Source: Gracilibacter sp. BRH_c7a | GTDB taxonomy: Bacteria > Bacillota > Desulfitobacteriia > Desulfitobacteriales > Syntrophobotulaceae | Reading direction: 5' to 3' | DNA length: 64,000 bases | Assembly: GCA_001516055.1 (NCBI GenBank) | Contig: LOEZ01000019.1 | Location: forward strand, 124,001 to 188,000 | Part shown: positions 28,350-36,324 of the stretch, piece after piece | Position numbering within the stretch: the stretch's first letter is position 1 | Layout of the letters: each line of letters starts with the position of its first letter | The notes under the pieces: generated by a model | The model's database searches: none | What the model was told of the DNA's origin: nothing | The model's input: the letters and a program-made list of their open reading frames with translations, nothing else | Position numbers and translations under genes: made by a program

Positions 28350-29267
28350 TCATTCGACATATAACAGCTCGAAACTCTCTGTCATATCATCCCACTCGAG
28401 GTCGAGAGAATAGGAAATTTCCGGCGTGTAATACCCCTGTCTGGAACCAGAATCTATTACAGAGTAACCGTCTTCATGGAGATTCCTTCCGTAAGTATAG
28501 TCTCCACTAGAACTTCCTCCTGGTCTTTTACAAGCAACCTTCATATCCATATACTCTTGCTCACCCATATCACCCTTGTATTTGATTCTTACAACCTGGT
28601 GAACCAATGTTTCAAAATGGGTCTTACCCTCACTATCTTTCCATTCATATATGTATTGCTTTATATCTGCCTTACCCAGCCAGTTTTCGCTCTCTCCTTC
28701 GAAGCGAAGATGTTCGGCATTGTTCAGTTCATCCAGCCATATCCGCGTAATTGCCTTTAGATTCGGTGCTTGATACTCCCTAACAACTTCTAACGTATTC
28801 TCCTTGGAGAGTTCCAATAAGTGTTCTGGACTGTACTGATAGACGTAACCGACTATGATATTTTTAACATCAAAAAGATAGTACAATAATTGATTTTCTT
28901 CGTTCTTTAAAGATTCAAATGCTTCGAAGTCATCCAAATAATAAAAGTCTCTATGCTCTTGCAAAACCAGTTTTCTATCCTCAATTGATGGAAATTCATA
29001 AATCAGTATTTTTTCATTGTAGATTCTATCATCTTTACTTTCGATATCATAGACTTTGGGGATTATACCTTCTGCGGCAAGATCCTTTATGGATAAGGAT
29101 GGTTGAAAATTCAGCTTTAATCCTTCATTCTGGAAGGCTTTAATAATATCAGATGTTTTTACTCTAGAATCCTGTTTGAGATCTGTAGTATTAGAAGTAT
29201 ATCCCCAGAAAACTATGGTCAGTAAGACTATGACACTGAAACCAATAAGATAACGAATTCTCCCCAT
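28350..29267 (-). CDS. Membrane-anchored protein of unknown function
   Basis: About 305 residues. An N-terminal signal anchor (YLIGFSVIVLLTIVFWGY, residues 6-23) is followed by an exported soluble region with no family that I recognise. Acidic and aromatic residues are frequent, and KTSDIIKAFQNEGLKL resembles the start of DUF4830-like stress lipoproteins, but this is weak. The start at 29267 is preceded by GGTGGAG. It is monocistronic with its own terminator. Confidence 0.7.
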   Translation of the reverse strand: MGRIRYLIGFSVIVLLTIVFWGYTSNTTDLKQDSRVKTSDIIKAFQNEGLKLNFQPSLSIKDLAAEGIIPKVYDIESKDDRIYNEKILIYEFPSIEDRKLVLQEHRDFYYLDDFEAFESLKNEENQLLYYLFDVKNIIVGYVYQYSPEHLLELSKENTLEVVREYQAPNLKAITRIWLDELNNAEHLRFEGESENWLGKADIKQYIYEWKDSEGKTHFETLVHQVVRIKYKGDMGEQEYMDMKVACKRPGGSSSGDYTYGRNLHEDGYSVIDSGSRQGYYTPEISYSLDLEWDDMTESFELLYVE

Positions 29268-29476
29268 TAATCTCCACCTCCCCATTGTTATCTATTCTCT
29301 TGATTGCTTAATATTCCTTTTATTTGGCTAAAGGATTCTTTGATGTTATCCTAATAAAACAATGAGATTAACATCGACTTAAGTCCGGGATAAAAAAAAC
29401 CTAGATTGATAAATACTAACGACATAAGTACTTATCTATTAGTAGTAGTAAAGGAAGTTTAACTTAAGGAGGCCAT

Positions 29477-30868
29477 ATGGATCAATTCAAGGAAACCGTG
29501 AGTTCAGCAAAAGATGAAATGATTAAAGCTCTCCAAGATTGTTTGAAAATAAAAAGTACTACTGGCACTGACGGAGTACATAAAGCTTTGGATTTCTATC
29601 TTAATCTTGCAAAAGATATGGGCTTTACAGTTAAAAATATCGAGAAACTGGGAGGGTTGATAGAATTTGGTCAAGGTCCAAAAACAATAGGCCTAATCGT
29701 CCATCTCGATACAGTTCCGGAAGGATCAGGGTGGAGCTTCCCTCCTTTCGAAGGCCAAATTCAAAATGGAAAAATCTATGGTAGGGGTGCCATCGATGAT
29801 AAAGGTCCTGCAATAGCTACGCTATATGCTTTAAAGGCTATTAAGGATTCTGATTCACAACTCCAAAACAAGTTTCAGATTATAGTCGGTATTGACGAAG
29901 AGGATGTCTGGACTACCACTCCTCAATTACTTAAGAAAATCAAAGAACCAGATTTCTCTTTCGTCCCTGACTCAAAATTCCCCTTGGTTATCGCTGAGAA
30001 AGGACTCATCTGGTTGGAGTTAGCACATGATTTCAACAAACAAGCCATCCCAAAAAAATCCCTCTCTATGATTATTAAGAATATGCAAGGCGGAGGATCT
30101 CTGAATATTGTACCTGAATCCTGTGAAGCTTTATTGACAGGTGATATACAGCTCCTTAGTCAGGTTAAAACAAAATTGGCTGACTACCTTAATAAAACAA
30201 AATCTAATATCCGAATTGAAGAAAACGGATCGGATATTAAACTTGTATCTCAAGGAAAGTCAGCCCACGCTTTTAATTGCCAAGAGGGCATAAATGCCAT
30301 CGCTCAGCTTATCCTTTTCCTGAATGAACTCGATATCAACACGCAGCAAAAAGAATTCCTTAGCATTTATTCCAAAAAAATAGGGATGGAGTGTTTCGGT
30401 GAGTCTCTGGGGATACAGATGGAAGATAAAGTCTCCGGCAAACTAACCATCAGCCCAGGTGAGGTCCTCATGAATGATACCATGGTAAAACTTAAAGTCG
30501 ATCTGAGATTTCCTGCTACATCCACATTAGATTCTGTTAAACGCAAAGTACTTCAAGCCTTCCAGGAATTCAGTGGAGATATCAAGATACTTGACTCTCT
30601 GGAATCTTTAAGCTTTCCCGAAGATGATCCCCACATCACAAAGCTAATGCAAGTATATAAAGACTACACTGGTGATACTGAGGCAAAGCCCTTAGGTATG
30701 GGAGGCACCACCTTTGCCAAAGCTTTTAAGAATGCCGTTGCCTTCGGCCCAACTTTCCCCGGGATGGCTAAGGTTGAACACCAACCGGATGAATATATGG
30801 AAATAGATCACCTTATACGCTGTACTGAGATTTATGCTCTAGCGATCAATGAACTGGGAAAATCATAG
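29477..30868 (+). CDS. M20 family dipeptidase (PepV/Sapep type)
   Basis: A 463-residue metallopeptidase of the dinuclear zinc M20A family. HLDTVPEGSGW carries the first metal His/Asp, GRGAIDDKGP the bridging Asp, and GIDEEDVW the catalytic Glu pair. GGGSLNIVPESC and MGGTTFAKAF complete the site, and a lid domain is inserted at about residues 190-360. TAAGGAGG precedes the ATG. It is predicted to be cytosolic and to hydrolyse dipeptides or Xaa-His peptides. Confidence 0.9.
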   Translation: MDQFKETVSSAKDEMIKALQDCLKIKSTTGTDGVHKALDFYLNLAKDMGFTVKNIEKLGGLIEFGQGPKTIGLIVHLDTVPEGSGWSFPPFEGQIQNGKIYGRGAIDDKGPAIATLYALKAIKDSDSQLQNKFQIIVGIDEEDVWTTTPQLLKKIKEPDFSFVPDSKFPLVIAEKGLIWLELAHDFNKQAIPKKSLSMIIKNMQGGGSLNIVPESCEALLTGDIQLLSQVKTKLADYLNKTKSNIRIEENGSDIKLVSQGKSAHAFNCQEGINAIAQLILFLNELDINTQQKEFLSIYSKKIGMECFGESLGIQMEDKVSGKLTISPGEVLMNDTMVKLKVDLRFPATSTLDSVKRKVLQAFQEFSGDIKILDSLESLSFPEDDPHITKLMQVYKDYTGDTEAKPLGMGGTTFAKAFKNAVAFGPTFPGMAKVEHQPDEYMEIDHLIRCTEIYALAINELGKS

Positions 30869-30887
30869 TAGAATAAGTAACAAAAGA

Positions 30888-30941
30888 AAACTCAGCTGCT
30901 TATATTTCTGACGATAACAAGGAATATAAGTGACTGAGTTT
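30888..30941 (+). terminator. Terminator after the M20 peptidase gene
   Basis: AAACTCAG/CTGAGTTT (30888-30895, 30934-30941) encloses CTTATATT/AATATAAG (30899-30906, 30923-30930). T-rich sequence follows. Confidence 0.75.
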
Positions 30942-30994
30942 ACTCTTTCTAATTCGTTTGTTAATTAGGTTGACCGAAAAATATTTTACTAACT

Positions 30995-32074
30995 CTATTT
31001 TCTGATTAGATCAATATTTCCATGCTCTGCCTCTAGCTTTATCCTAGGTGCCGCAGTGCCTATTGTTTCCACCCATTGTTGTTTATTGGGTTCTGTTTCA
31101 GTTGATAAGCTAGCTCCCAACCCATCCAGGCTAATTTCACCAAACTTAGTTATTGCCTGGAATGATCCCTGCTGATCATTAGCAAGTTCAGCTGTTATAC
31201 TTCCGAATTTGCTTATTAGGATTATGTCTTGGGAAGAAATATCTTTATTGCTATAAAAGATATTACCATGCTCATTATTGATTTCTACTCTTCCTGTTAT
31301 ATTCCTTACCTGTATCTCGCTATGGGAATTCTCTATCTGGACATCCCCTGTCGTATCTTTGACTTTTATTTGACCGAAAGAAGACTCTAGCTTGATATCT
31401 CCTTCTAAATTTTCCAAGACAGTTTCTCCAAACTTATTCTTAATGTCATAAGTCAGTTCTTTGGGAACCTTTATATAGTAGTCGACGGATACTTGCTCGT
31501 TATCGGTAAGTAACAGGCTTTCATTTTTAGTGCTGATTACCGTCGTCTCTCCTTCAATGACTTCGACTACGTTCTCCGCTATTCCGGCCGCATGAACCTC
31601 ATCATTACTCTTGACTAATATAACGGCTTCAATCTTAATACTGTCTCCATCATATTTTGATACATTTACATCCCCATGACTATTGTTGATATCTAGTCGC
31701 TTCACCTCAGCGGAGTTCACCTCGAAAGATTTGTCAAAGACTGATTCATATTGATAGAAGCCTACTTCATTAAAGAATCTATTGGAAAGATCACTCGTTA
31801 GGAAGGTATGGGTAGCATAGATTCCTGAACTGACTAGCACTATAAGTATAGTAAGAAAAATGCTAAGTCCATCAAACTTTATCTTTGGTTGATCTTCCTT
31901 GGACAAAAAGATGAATCCTAGGATTTCAACACCGAGAACAATAAGTATTACAGGCCACCACCGTAAGATTAGCATCGCTCCGCTAATGCCCTTTATTTCA
32001 CCCAATAGGAGCAATATCCCTGTAGCAACCAACAATATCCCCATGGAAATAGTTCCAACTCTCCATTTTCTCAT
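30995..32074 (-). CDS. DUF4097 (LiaG-like adhesin/toastrack) membrane protein
   Basis: 359 residues. Three N-terminal membrane segments (residues 8-26, 34-54 and 70-92) resemble the LiaF transmembrane region. They are followed by a long repetitive beta-helix-like domain with units such as NSHGDVNVSKY, NKFGETVLENL, SSFGQIKVKD and NEHGNIFYS, typical of DUF4097. It is likely an envelope-stress sensor or effector. It is the last gene of the ECF sigma operon, 22 bp after the previous gene. Confidence 0.85.
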   Translation of the reverse strand: MRKWRVGTISMGILLVATGILLLLGEIKGISGAMLILRWWPVILIVLGVEILGFIFLSKEDQPKIKFDGLSIFLTILIVLVSSGIYATHTFLTSDLSNRFFNEVGFYQYESVFDKSFEVNSAEVKRLDINNSHGDVNVSKYDGDSIKIEAVILVKSNDEVHAAGIAENVVEVIEGETTVISTKNESLLLTDNEQVSVDYYIKVPKELTYDIKNKFGETVLENLEGDIKLESSFGQIKVKDTTGDVQIENSHSEIQVRNITGRVEINNEHGNIFYSNKDISSQDIILISKFGSITAELANDQQGSFQAITKFGEISLDGLGASLSTETEPNKQQWVETIGTAAPRIKLEAEHGNIDLIRK

Positions 32075-32096
32075 GATTCGTTACTCCTTCAATCAC

Positions 32097-32936
32097 CTAT
32101 TCTCTATTTGATTCTGCAGTAGAACTACTTTCTGTCGGAGTTATTTGACTAACGACAGTTTTCTCTTTACTACCTATCATCAATTTAACCCCACCTCCAA
32201 TAAACAGAAGTGCTAAGATACCTGTACGAAGATACTCTCTTATCTGATCACCAAGCATTATGGCTATCTGAGGCATGACTATTTTGTCAAAGATCATAAT
32301 GAATCCTACCACTATTAATCCGACACCTAAAATCTTTCCAACTTTACCTGACAATTGATTCTTTTTAAAGAACTCTCCGAAAATAGCTTCACCCTGGTTC
32401 TCATTAGGATTGGATATTCTGTGAAAGATATCGAAGATACTATAAAACCACAGAATGGGAGCAAACATCAGTAAAAGGGATATATGCAGAAAATCACTCA
32501 AGTATAAGGTTAGAAATAGTGCAACCATTAGTTGGATTCCCTTTTCCATCTGTCCTAGATACATATGTCCTGCACCCGGTACCATGGAGAAAGTAAGTGC
32601 TAGTATTTTATGGTTTTGGTTCTTTAGTTCATTCTCAAGGTTTTTCCAGGTATCGCTTAAACTTATTCCTGTTGCTTCAGATTCACTTATGCTTCGATTA
32701 ATCCTGCCTGCAAATATCAAGCTGTCAACTACTGCAGCCAGCCAAATGAACGGTAAAGCAACGAAAGGAATCGGATCATAGAAGATGCCCATCATGCTAA
32801 AGAACATCCCGGCGAGAAAAACGAAACCAGTTGCCAGAAAGAAAACTAAACCTCTCTGCATCAAGCCTAGGTACATATGCCCTAGACCAGGTATGAATGA
32901 CAGTAAAAATGTTAAGAACTTGCTTTTCTTTTTCAT
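32097..32936 (-). CDS. Polytopic membrane protein with internal duplication
   Basis: 279 residues. Two copies of a PG(L/A)GHMYLG(L/Q)M motif occur, at about residues 16-27 and 120-131, each followed by paired hydrophobic helices. The protein thus arose by tandem duplication of a TM2/DUF6677-like unit. Two further membrane helices and a polar tail end it. It lies 4 bp after the anti-sigma gene. Function unknown, probably envelope related. Confidence 0.78.
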   Translation of the reverse strand: MKKKSKFLTFLLSFIPGLGHMYLGLMQRGLVFFLATGFVFLAGMFFSMMGIFYDPIPFVALPFIWLAAVVDSLIFAGRINRSISESEATGISLSDTWKNLENELKNQNHKILALTFSMVPGAGHMYLGQMEKGIQLMVALFLTLYLSDFLHISLLLMFAPILWFYSIFDIFHRISNPNENQGEAIFGEFFKKNQLSGKVGKILGVGLIVVGFIMIFDKIVMPQIAIMLGDQIREYLRTGILALLFIGGGVKLMIGSKEKTVVSQITPTESSSTAESNRE

Positions 32937-32939
32937 AAT

Positions 32940-33482
32940 CTACTCCTTTTTAGGTATTATGGTGTCAAAAAAAGATGGATGGTTTTCCTGAATAACCTTT
33001 TGAGACCATCCTGTTTGGATTAATCCTCGCTGAGGTTCGACCACCTTCTGAGAAATCTCAACCTTATCGATGTACTGGATACCCCTAGATAAGCCTCCCG
33101 CAAGATCTTCAAAATAGCCTCCACCCCAAAAGAACAAAGCCATACTAGCCGCTGCACAATAGGATATAAGAATTGTCACCTTGCTTGTTAAGAAATTCTT
33201 TTCCTTTCTGGCAGGAAGGTTTACGACCTGACAGTCTTCATTGAGTCGTTTTTCTTGCTCTATGGCCTCCATAACATGATTTGTAAAGTCCTTACTTACC
33301 ATTGGAATTGATTTATCATTAGAGTCTGCTTCAATAATGCTGAGGTAAATTGACAGGCAGCTATCACAGATCAATAAGTGCTCTTCCATCTCCAAACGTT
33401 TTGCTTCACTTAACAGGCCTGAATGGTAGGCTGACCAATTTTTTTCTTCATAACAGTGAATGCTTATTATTTTATTTTTCAC
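32940..33482 (-). CDS. Anti-sigma factor with zinc-finger (zf-HC2) domain
   Basis: 180 residues from a GTG start. The ZAS motif is visible as HCYEEKNWSAY...HLLICDSCL (H-x3-C-x2-C type). One membrane helix lies at about residues 107-124 (ILISYCAAASMALFFWGGGY) with a short external tail. It overlaps the sigma gene end by 4 bp, so it is the cognate antagonist. Confidence 0.87.
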   Translation of the reverse strand: MKNKIISIHCYEEKNWSAYHSGLLSEAKRLEMEEHLLICDSCLSIYLSIIEADSNDKSIPMVSKDFTNHVMEAIEQEKRLNEDCQVVNLPARKEKNFLTSKVTILISYCAAASMALFFWGGGYFEDLAGGLSRGIQYIDKVEISQKVVEPQRGLIQTGWSQKVIQENHPSFFDTIIPKKE

Positions 33483-34045
33483 GGTTTACTCAACTCCTCA
33501 AAGCATTCTCTCAAAACCTTTTTCCCTCGGTAAAGTCTTGTCTCGACAGTCCTAATACTTAGGTTTTCTTCCTCAGCTATCTGTTTACAACTTTTATTCT
33601 CCTGATAGCTTTTTCTCAGTACCGTCCCGTAGTGTTCCGGTATCTTATAAAGGCATTCACCTAGGAGCGCATTTTCCTCTTCTTGGATAATGATATCCGA
33701 AACTGATAATCTGTCATCTGCTACGTTCTCTATCTCAGTAAAATCCACACTCTCGACCACAACTCTGTTCCTAGCCCGTTTAAAATCCAGTGCTTTGTTC
33801 ATCGCTATCCTACTCAGCCACGTTTTAAAACCCCGGTATTCATACTTAGGAAGGGATTTATAGACCTGAAGGAAGGTTTCCTGAGAAAGGTTCTCGGCTT
33901 CGTAATGATCGTTGACTACATTTAGACAGATTACATAAACAAGGTTCTTATACTCTTCAACTAAGGAACGGAAGGCTTCTTGATCGCCGTTTACTGCCCT
34001 TTGGACAATGATATCATGGTCTATCTTATTCCCCTCCTTCCTCAT
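33479..34045 (-). CDS. ECF RNA polymerase sigma factor
   Basis: Sigma-70 family ECF protein: region 2 (ENLSQETFLQVYKSLPKYEYRG in part, TWLSRIAMNKALDFKR) and region 4 (LRKSYQENKSCKQIAEEENLSIRTVETRLYRGKKVLRE in part). As listed it starts at an ATG (34045) with no ribosome site. A very strong AAGGAGGGG (34031-34039) lies inside codons 3-5. It is ideally placed for an ATA codon at 34024, giving MDHDIIVQRAVNGDQEAF, the usual ECF N-terminus. The true start may therefore be the non-canonical AUA. Confidence 0.92.
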   Translation of the reverse strand: MRKEGNKIDHDIIVQRAVNGDQEAFRSLVEEYKNLVYVICLNVVNDHYEAENLSQETFLQVYKSLPKYEYRGFKTWLSRIAMNKALDFKRARNRVVVESVDFTEIENVADDRLSVSDIIIQEEENALLGECLYKIPEHYGTVLRKSYQENKSCKQIAEEENLSIRTVETRLYRGKKVLRECFEELSKP

Positions 34046-34050
34046 AACTA

Positions 34051-34134
34051 TAGACGAAAGTAATTCTTAAACTACTTCAAAAATTAATAAAAATTAATAA
34101 ATTAAATAAATCACAGTCTTTCATTAAGATTATA
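34051..34134 (-). promoter_or_regulatory. Possible promoters of the ECF sigma operon
   Basis: An ECF-like -10 (CGTCTA, 34051-34056), with TGAAGT 17 bp upstream, would start transcription near 34044 and give a 20-nt leader to the ATA codon at 34024. Farther up, a perfect TATAAT lies at 34129-34134, but its -35 is poor. The first would imply autoregulation. Confidence 0.4.
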
Positions 34135-34178
34135 CACCAATTTGTTTATAATCAGTCACAAGATACACCATTATTAGC

Positions 34179-34282
34179 AAGCGAACAGCTTCGGCGCATG
34201 GTACGTTGGTCTCCTGCGGAGATAAACGCCGAAGCCGCAAACCACTAAGAATCGCTTATCGGCGCACGGACAAGTAATGCGC
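34179..34282. repeat. GC-rich nested inverted-repeat element
   Basis: Nested stems: AAGCGA/TCGCTT (34179-34184 with 34252-34257), GCTTCGGCG/CGCCGAAGC (34188-34196 with 34227-34235) and TCTCC/GGAGA (34210-34222). A further GCGCA/TGCGC stem follows (34262-34282). TCGGCGCATGG and TCGGCGCACGG also repeat directly. It is markedly richer in G+C than its flanks, with no ORF. It could be a palindromic mobile repeat or RNA. Confidence 0.55.
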
Positions 34283-34309
34283 AAATATTTAGAAACCAAC
34301 ATAAAAAAG

Positions 34310-34330
34310 GAGACCGTTTCACACGGTCTC
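34310..34330 (-). terminator. Terminator after the ferredoxin gene
   Basis: Minus-strand GAGACCGT and ACGGTCTC stem with 5-nt loop, followed by CTTTTTT. Confidence 0.88.
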
Positions 34331-34343
34331 AGTTAAACTTCTA

Positions 34344-34532
34344 TCATTCTATTGTTATTGCTTCCACAGGACATTCAGTTTGTGCCTGCTTAGCTTCCTC
34401 TAAGACTTCCTGGTCTATTTCAGCTTTTATTGCCTCGGCAAGTCCTTCATCATTCATCTGAAACACTTCCGGACAAACACCTTCACATACTCCGCAACCA
34501 ATACAGAGTTCTTGATCAACAGCGGCTTTCAT
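34344..34532 (-). CDS. 4Fe-4S ferredoxin
   Basis: 62 residues with one full 4Fe-4S motif C-x2-C-x2-C (CIGCGVCEGVCP) and the remote Cys in TECPVEAI, a single-cluster ferredoxin of the Desulfovibrio/Thermotoga type. The start is the ATG at 34532, with AGGAG 9 bp upstream. It is the second gene after the two-cluster protein, 63 bp apart. It is likely an electron carrier. Confidence 0.92.
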   Translation of the reverse strand: MKAAVDQELCIGCGVCEGVCPEVFQMNDEGLAEAIKAEIDQEVLEEAKQAQTECPVEAITIE

Positions 34533-34595
34533 AATTCTCATCTCCTCTTAGCGCACACGTTGTGCGTTTCATTTCCGGTTTACTATTTCTCCATT

Positions 34596-35360
34596 CTAAC
34601 AACCCACCTGATTGATAATCTCGCCGTTGGCACTTACTGTTACTTCACTATAAGGTACCACTATTCCAGCCTTAAGCATAGCGTCTTTCACTGCTCTCAC
34701 CATTCCTCCACAGCATGGTACTTCCATTCTGATGAGTTTAATACTTCTAGGATTATTGATTTTTATCATTTGAGCAATTTTTTCGGTGTAATAGTTGTTA
34801 TCATCCAGCTTTGGACAGCCTATCATCGTAATTCTGTCTTTCATAAACTTCTCATGGAAAGAAGCGTAAGCAAAAGCCGTACAATCAGCGGCAATAAGCA
34901 AATCGGCTTCCTGTAGATATGAAGCATTCGGGTTGACTAGGTTGAGCTGGATAGGCCATTGTCTGAGTTGGGAAGGGCGTTCTTCATCTACTGTAACCGT
35001 AGTCGTTTTTGGAGTGTTAACCGCTTTTTGTATAGTCTGAGCCCTTGTCCCTGGACAACCACAAGGTGATGGCTCTGGCTTTGCTTCTAGCTTGACACTT
35101 TGCACGGATTCTAGTTCTTGTAAAGCCTTCTGTCTTTCTTGGACAAGCTCGACATCGAACTCGGCAGCTTCTCTTTCGATAATATTAATAGCATCAGTAG
35201 GACATTCAGGCAGACAATCACCTAAACCATCACAATACTCATCACCAATAAGAACAGCCTTACCATTAACCATTTGGAGTGCACCTTCATGGCAAGCATT
35301 TACACACAGACCGCAGCCATTACATTTTTCTTGATTGATCTCTATGATTTTTCTTTTCAT
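34596..35360 (-). CDS. Two-cluster 4Fe-4S protein with cysteine-rich C-terminal domain
   Basis: About 254 residues. The N-terminal 60 residues form a dicluster ferredoxin (CNGCGLCVNACHEGAL, then CDGLGDCLPECPTDAI, where the first motif has lost compact spacing). After a linker there is CGCPGTRAQ, and a C-terminal region with ADCTAF, MIGCPKLDD and VPCCGGM cysteines. This last arrangement is common in uncharacterised Clostridial Fe-S proteins annotated only as ferredoxins. A GTG at 35369 is a poorer start than the ATG at 35360. The upstream CRP/FNR-type site suggests redox or nitrosative control. Confidence 0.85.
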   Translation of the reverse strand: MKRKIIEINQEKCNGCGLCVNACHEGALQMVNGKAVLIGDEYCDGLGDCLPECPTDAINIIEREAAEFDVELVQERQKALQELESVQSVKLEAKPEPSPCGCPGTRAQTIQKAVNTPKTTTVTVDEERPSQLRQWPIQLNLVNPNASYLQEADLLIAADCTAFAYASFHEKFMKDRITMIGCPKLDDNNYYTEKIAQMIKINNPRSIKLIRMEVPCCGGMVRAVKDAMLKAGIVVPYSEVTVSANGEIINQVGC

Positions 35361-35415
35361 TATAATCACCTATTTCTAAAATATTTTTTCGTATTTTTAT
35401 ATTGTTTACATTTAT

Positions 35416-35457
35416 ACTATAAATCATCATTGAAAAGACAGCGGTAACCTAAGTTAC
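35416..35457 (-). promoter_or_regulatory. CRP/FNR-family operator at -41.5 with -10 element
   Basis: GTAAC (35444-35448) and GTTAC (35453-35457) form a palindrome with a 4-bp spacer. A -10 TATAGT lies on the minus strand at 35416-35421, putting the transcription start near 35409 and the palindrome centre at -41.5, the class II activator position. The GTAAC-N4-GTTAC form resembles sites ascribed to HcpR-type regulators, from memory and not verified. Confidence 0.6.
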
Positions 35458-35585
35458 AAAATGAAAATACCCCCTTCGAGTAGTAGCGTTAATTACTTAA
35501 CCGTCTACCTGGGAGCATATCACTTTACGAGAACCTTTTATATAATTTTATTGGTTACGTCGAATGACTTCCGTGCCGATGTACG

Positions 35586-36209
35586 TCACTTCTTTTTAAT
35601 ATGCCAATGTGTGCCATCACAGAATGGAGTATGTTTGGTGTTCCCACAGCTACAGAGACTATACCTTTCTGAATCGGCCGGGGTGGGGTCATTATCTCCG
35701 CTTAATTCAATCCCACCTTCGATATTATACTCCCCTCCTCTATAGACGGTTATCTTCGCCGCTCTTGCAGGAGGTTCGTACATCTTACCATTTACAGAAT
35801 AGCTTAAAGCTCCGGAAGGGCATTCTTCGATAACCTGCATGACTCGCCTGTAGTCTGCACCGTCAGGATTAACCCAAGGCCTTTTTTTAAGGTTAAACAC
35901 CTCTGGTAATTTCCTTAAACATATGGCCGAATGTGAACAAACACTCAAATTAAAATAAACTAAAATATCCTTACCTGTATATTCTTTCCATCTATTCGTA
36001 TCGTCGTCAGGGTTAGTGTCGTTCTTAAATCCTGATTCAATATGCGAGCAATCACAGTATGGTTTGTTTCCAGAATTTCCACACCTGCACAAATTCATAA
36101 CAGGTTTTACAGATAATTGTTCACCCTTACTATTCGCTAGATTCTCAACATTTCTCACCTCATACGGTCCTGTTTCAGAAAAAATTATCTGAGGTTTCTT
36201 TTTCTCCAC
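35586..36209 (-). CDS. Twin CDGSH / divergent ferredoxin fusion protein
   Basis: About 207 residues. An N-terminal CDGSH-like motif (CRCGNSGNKPYCDCSH, near residues 40-55) has Cys in place of the usual Gly. A central Fer4_19-type segment follows (FNLSVCSHSAICLRKLPEVF...CPSGAL), and then a C-terminal canonical CDGSH (CSCGNTKHTPFCDGTH). Each CDGSH motif should bind a redox-active 2Fe-2S cluster by three Cys and one His. The best start is a GTG at 36209, 7 bp after GAGGAG. It is monocistronic. Confidence 0.88.
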   Translation of the reverse strand: MEKKKPQIIFSETGPYEVRNVENLANSKGEQLSVKPVMNLCRCGNSGNKPYCDCSHIESGFKNDTNPDDDTNRWKEYTGKDILVYFNLSVCSHSAICLRKLPEVFNLKKRPWVNPDGADYRRVMQVIEECPSGALSYSVNGKMYEPPARAAKITVYRGGEYNIEGGIELSGDNDPTPADSERYSLCSCGNTKHTPFCDGTHWHIKKK

Positions 36210-36324
36210 ATCAACACTCCTCATTATCAATTATTATTTATATTTTCATAATTTTACCAGTCGTTAAGAGGTTCTACAATAATATACCGTTCTCTCTATT
36301 CTATTCATATTTCATTTTATGCCC

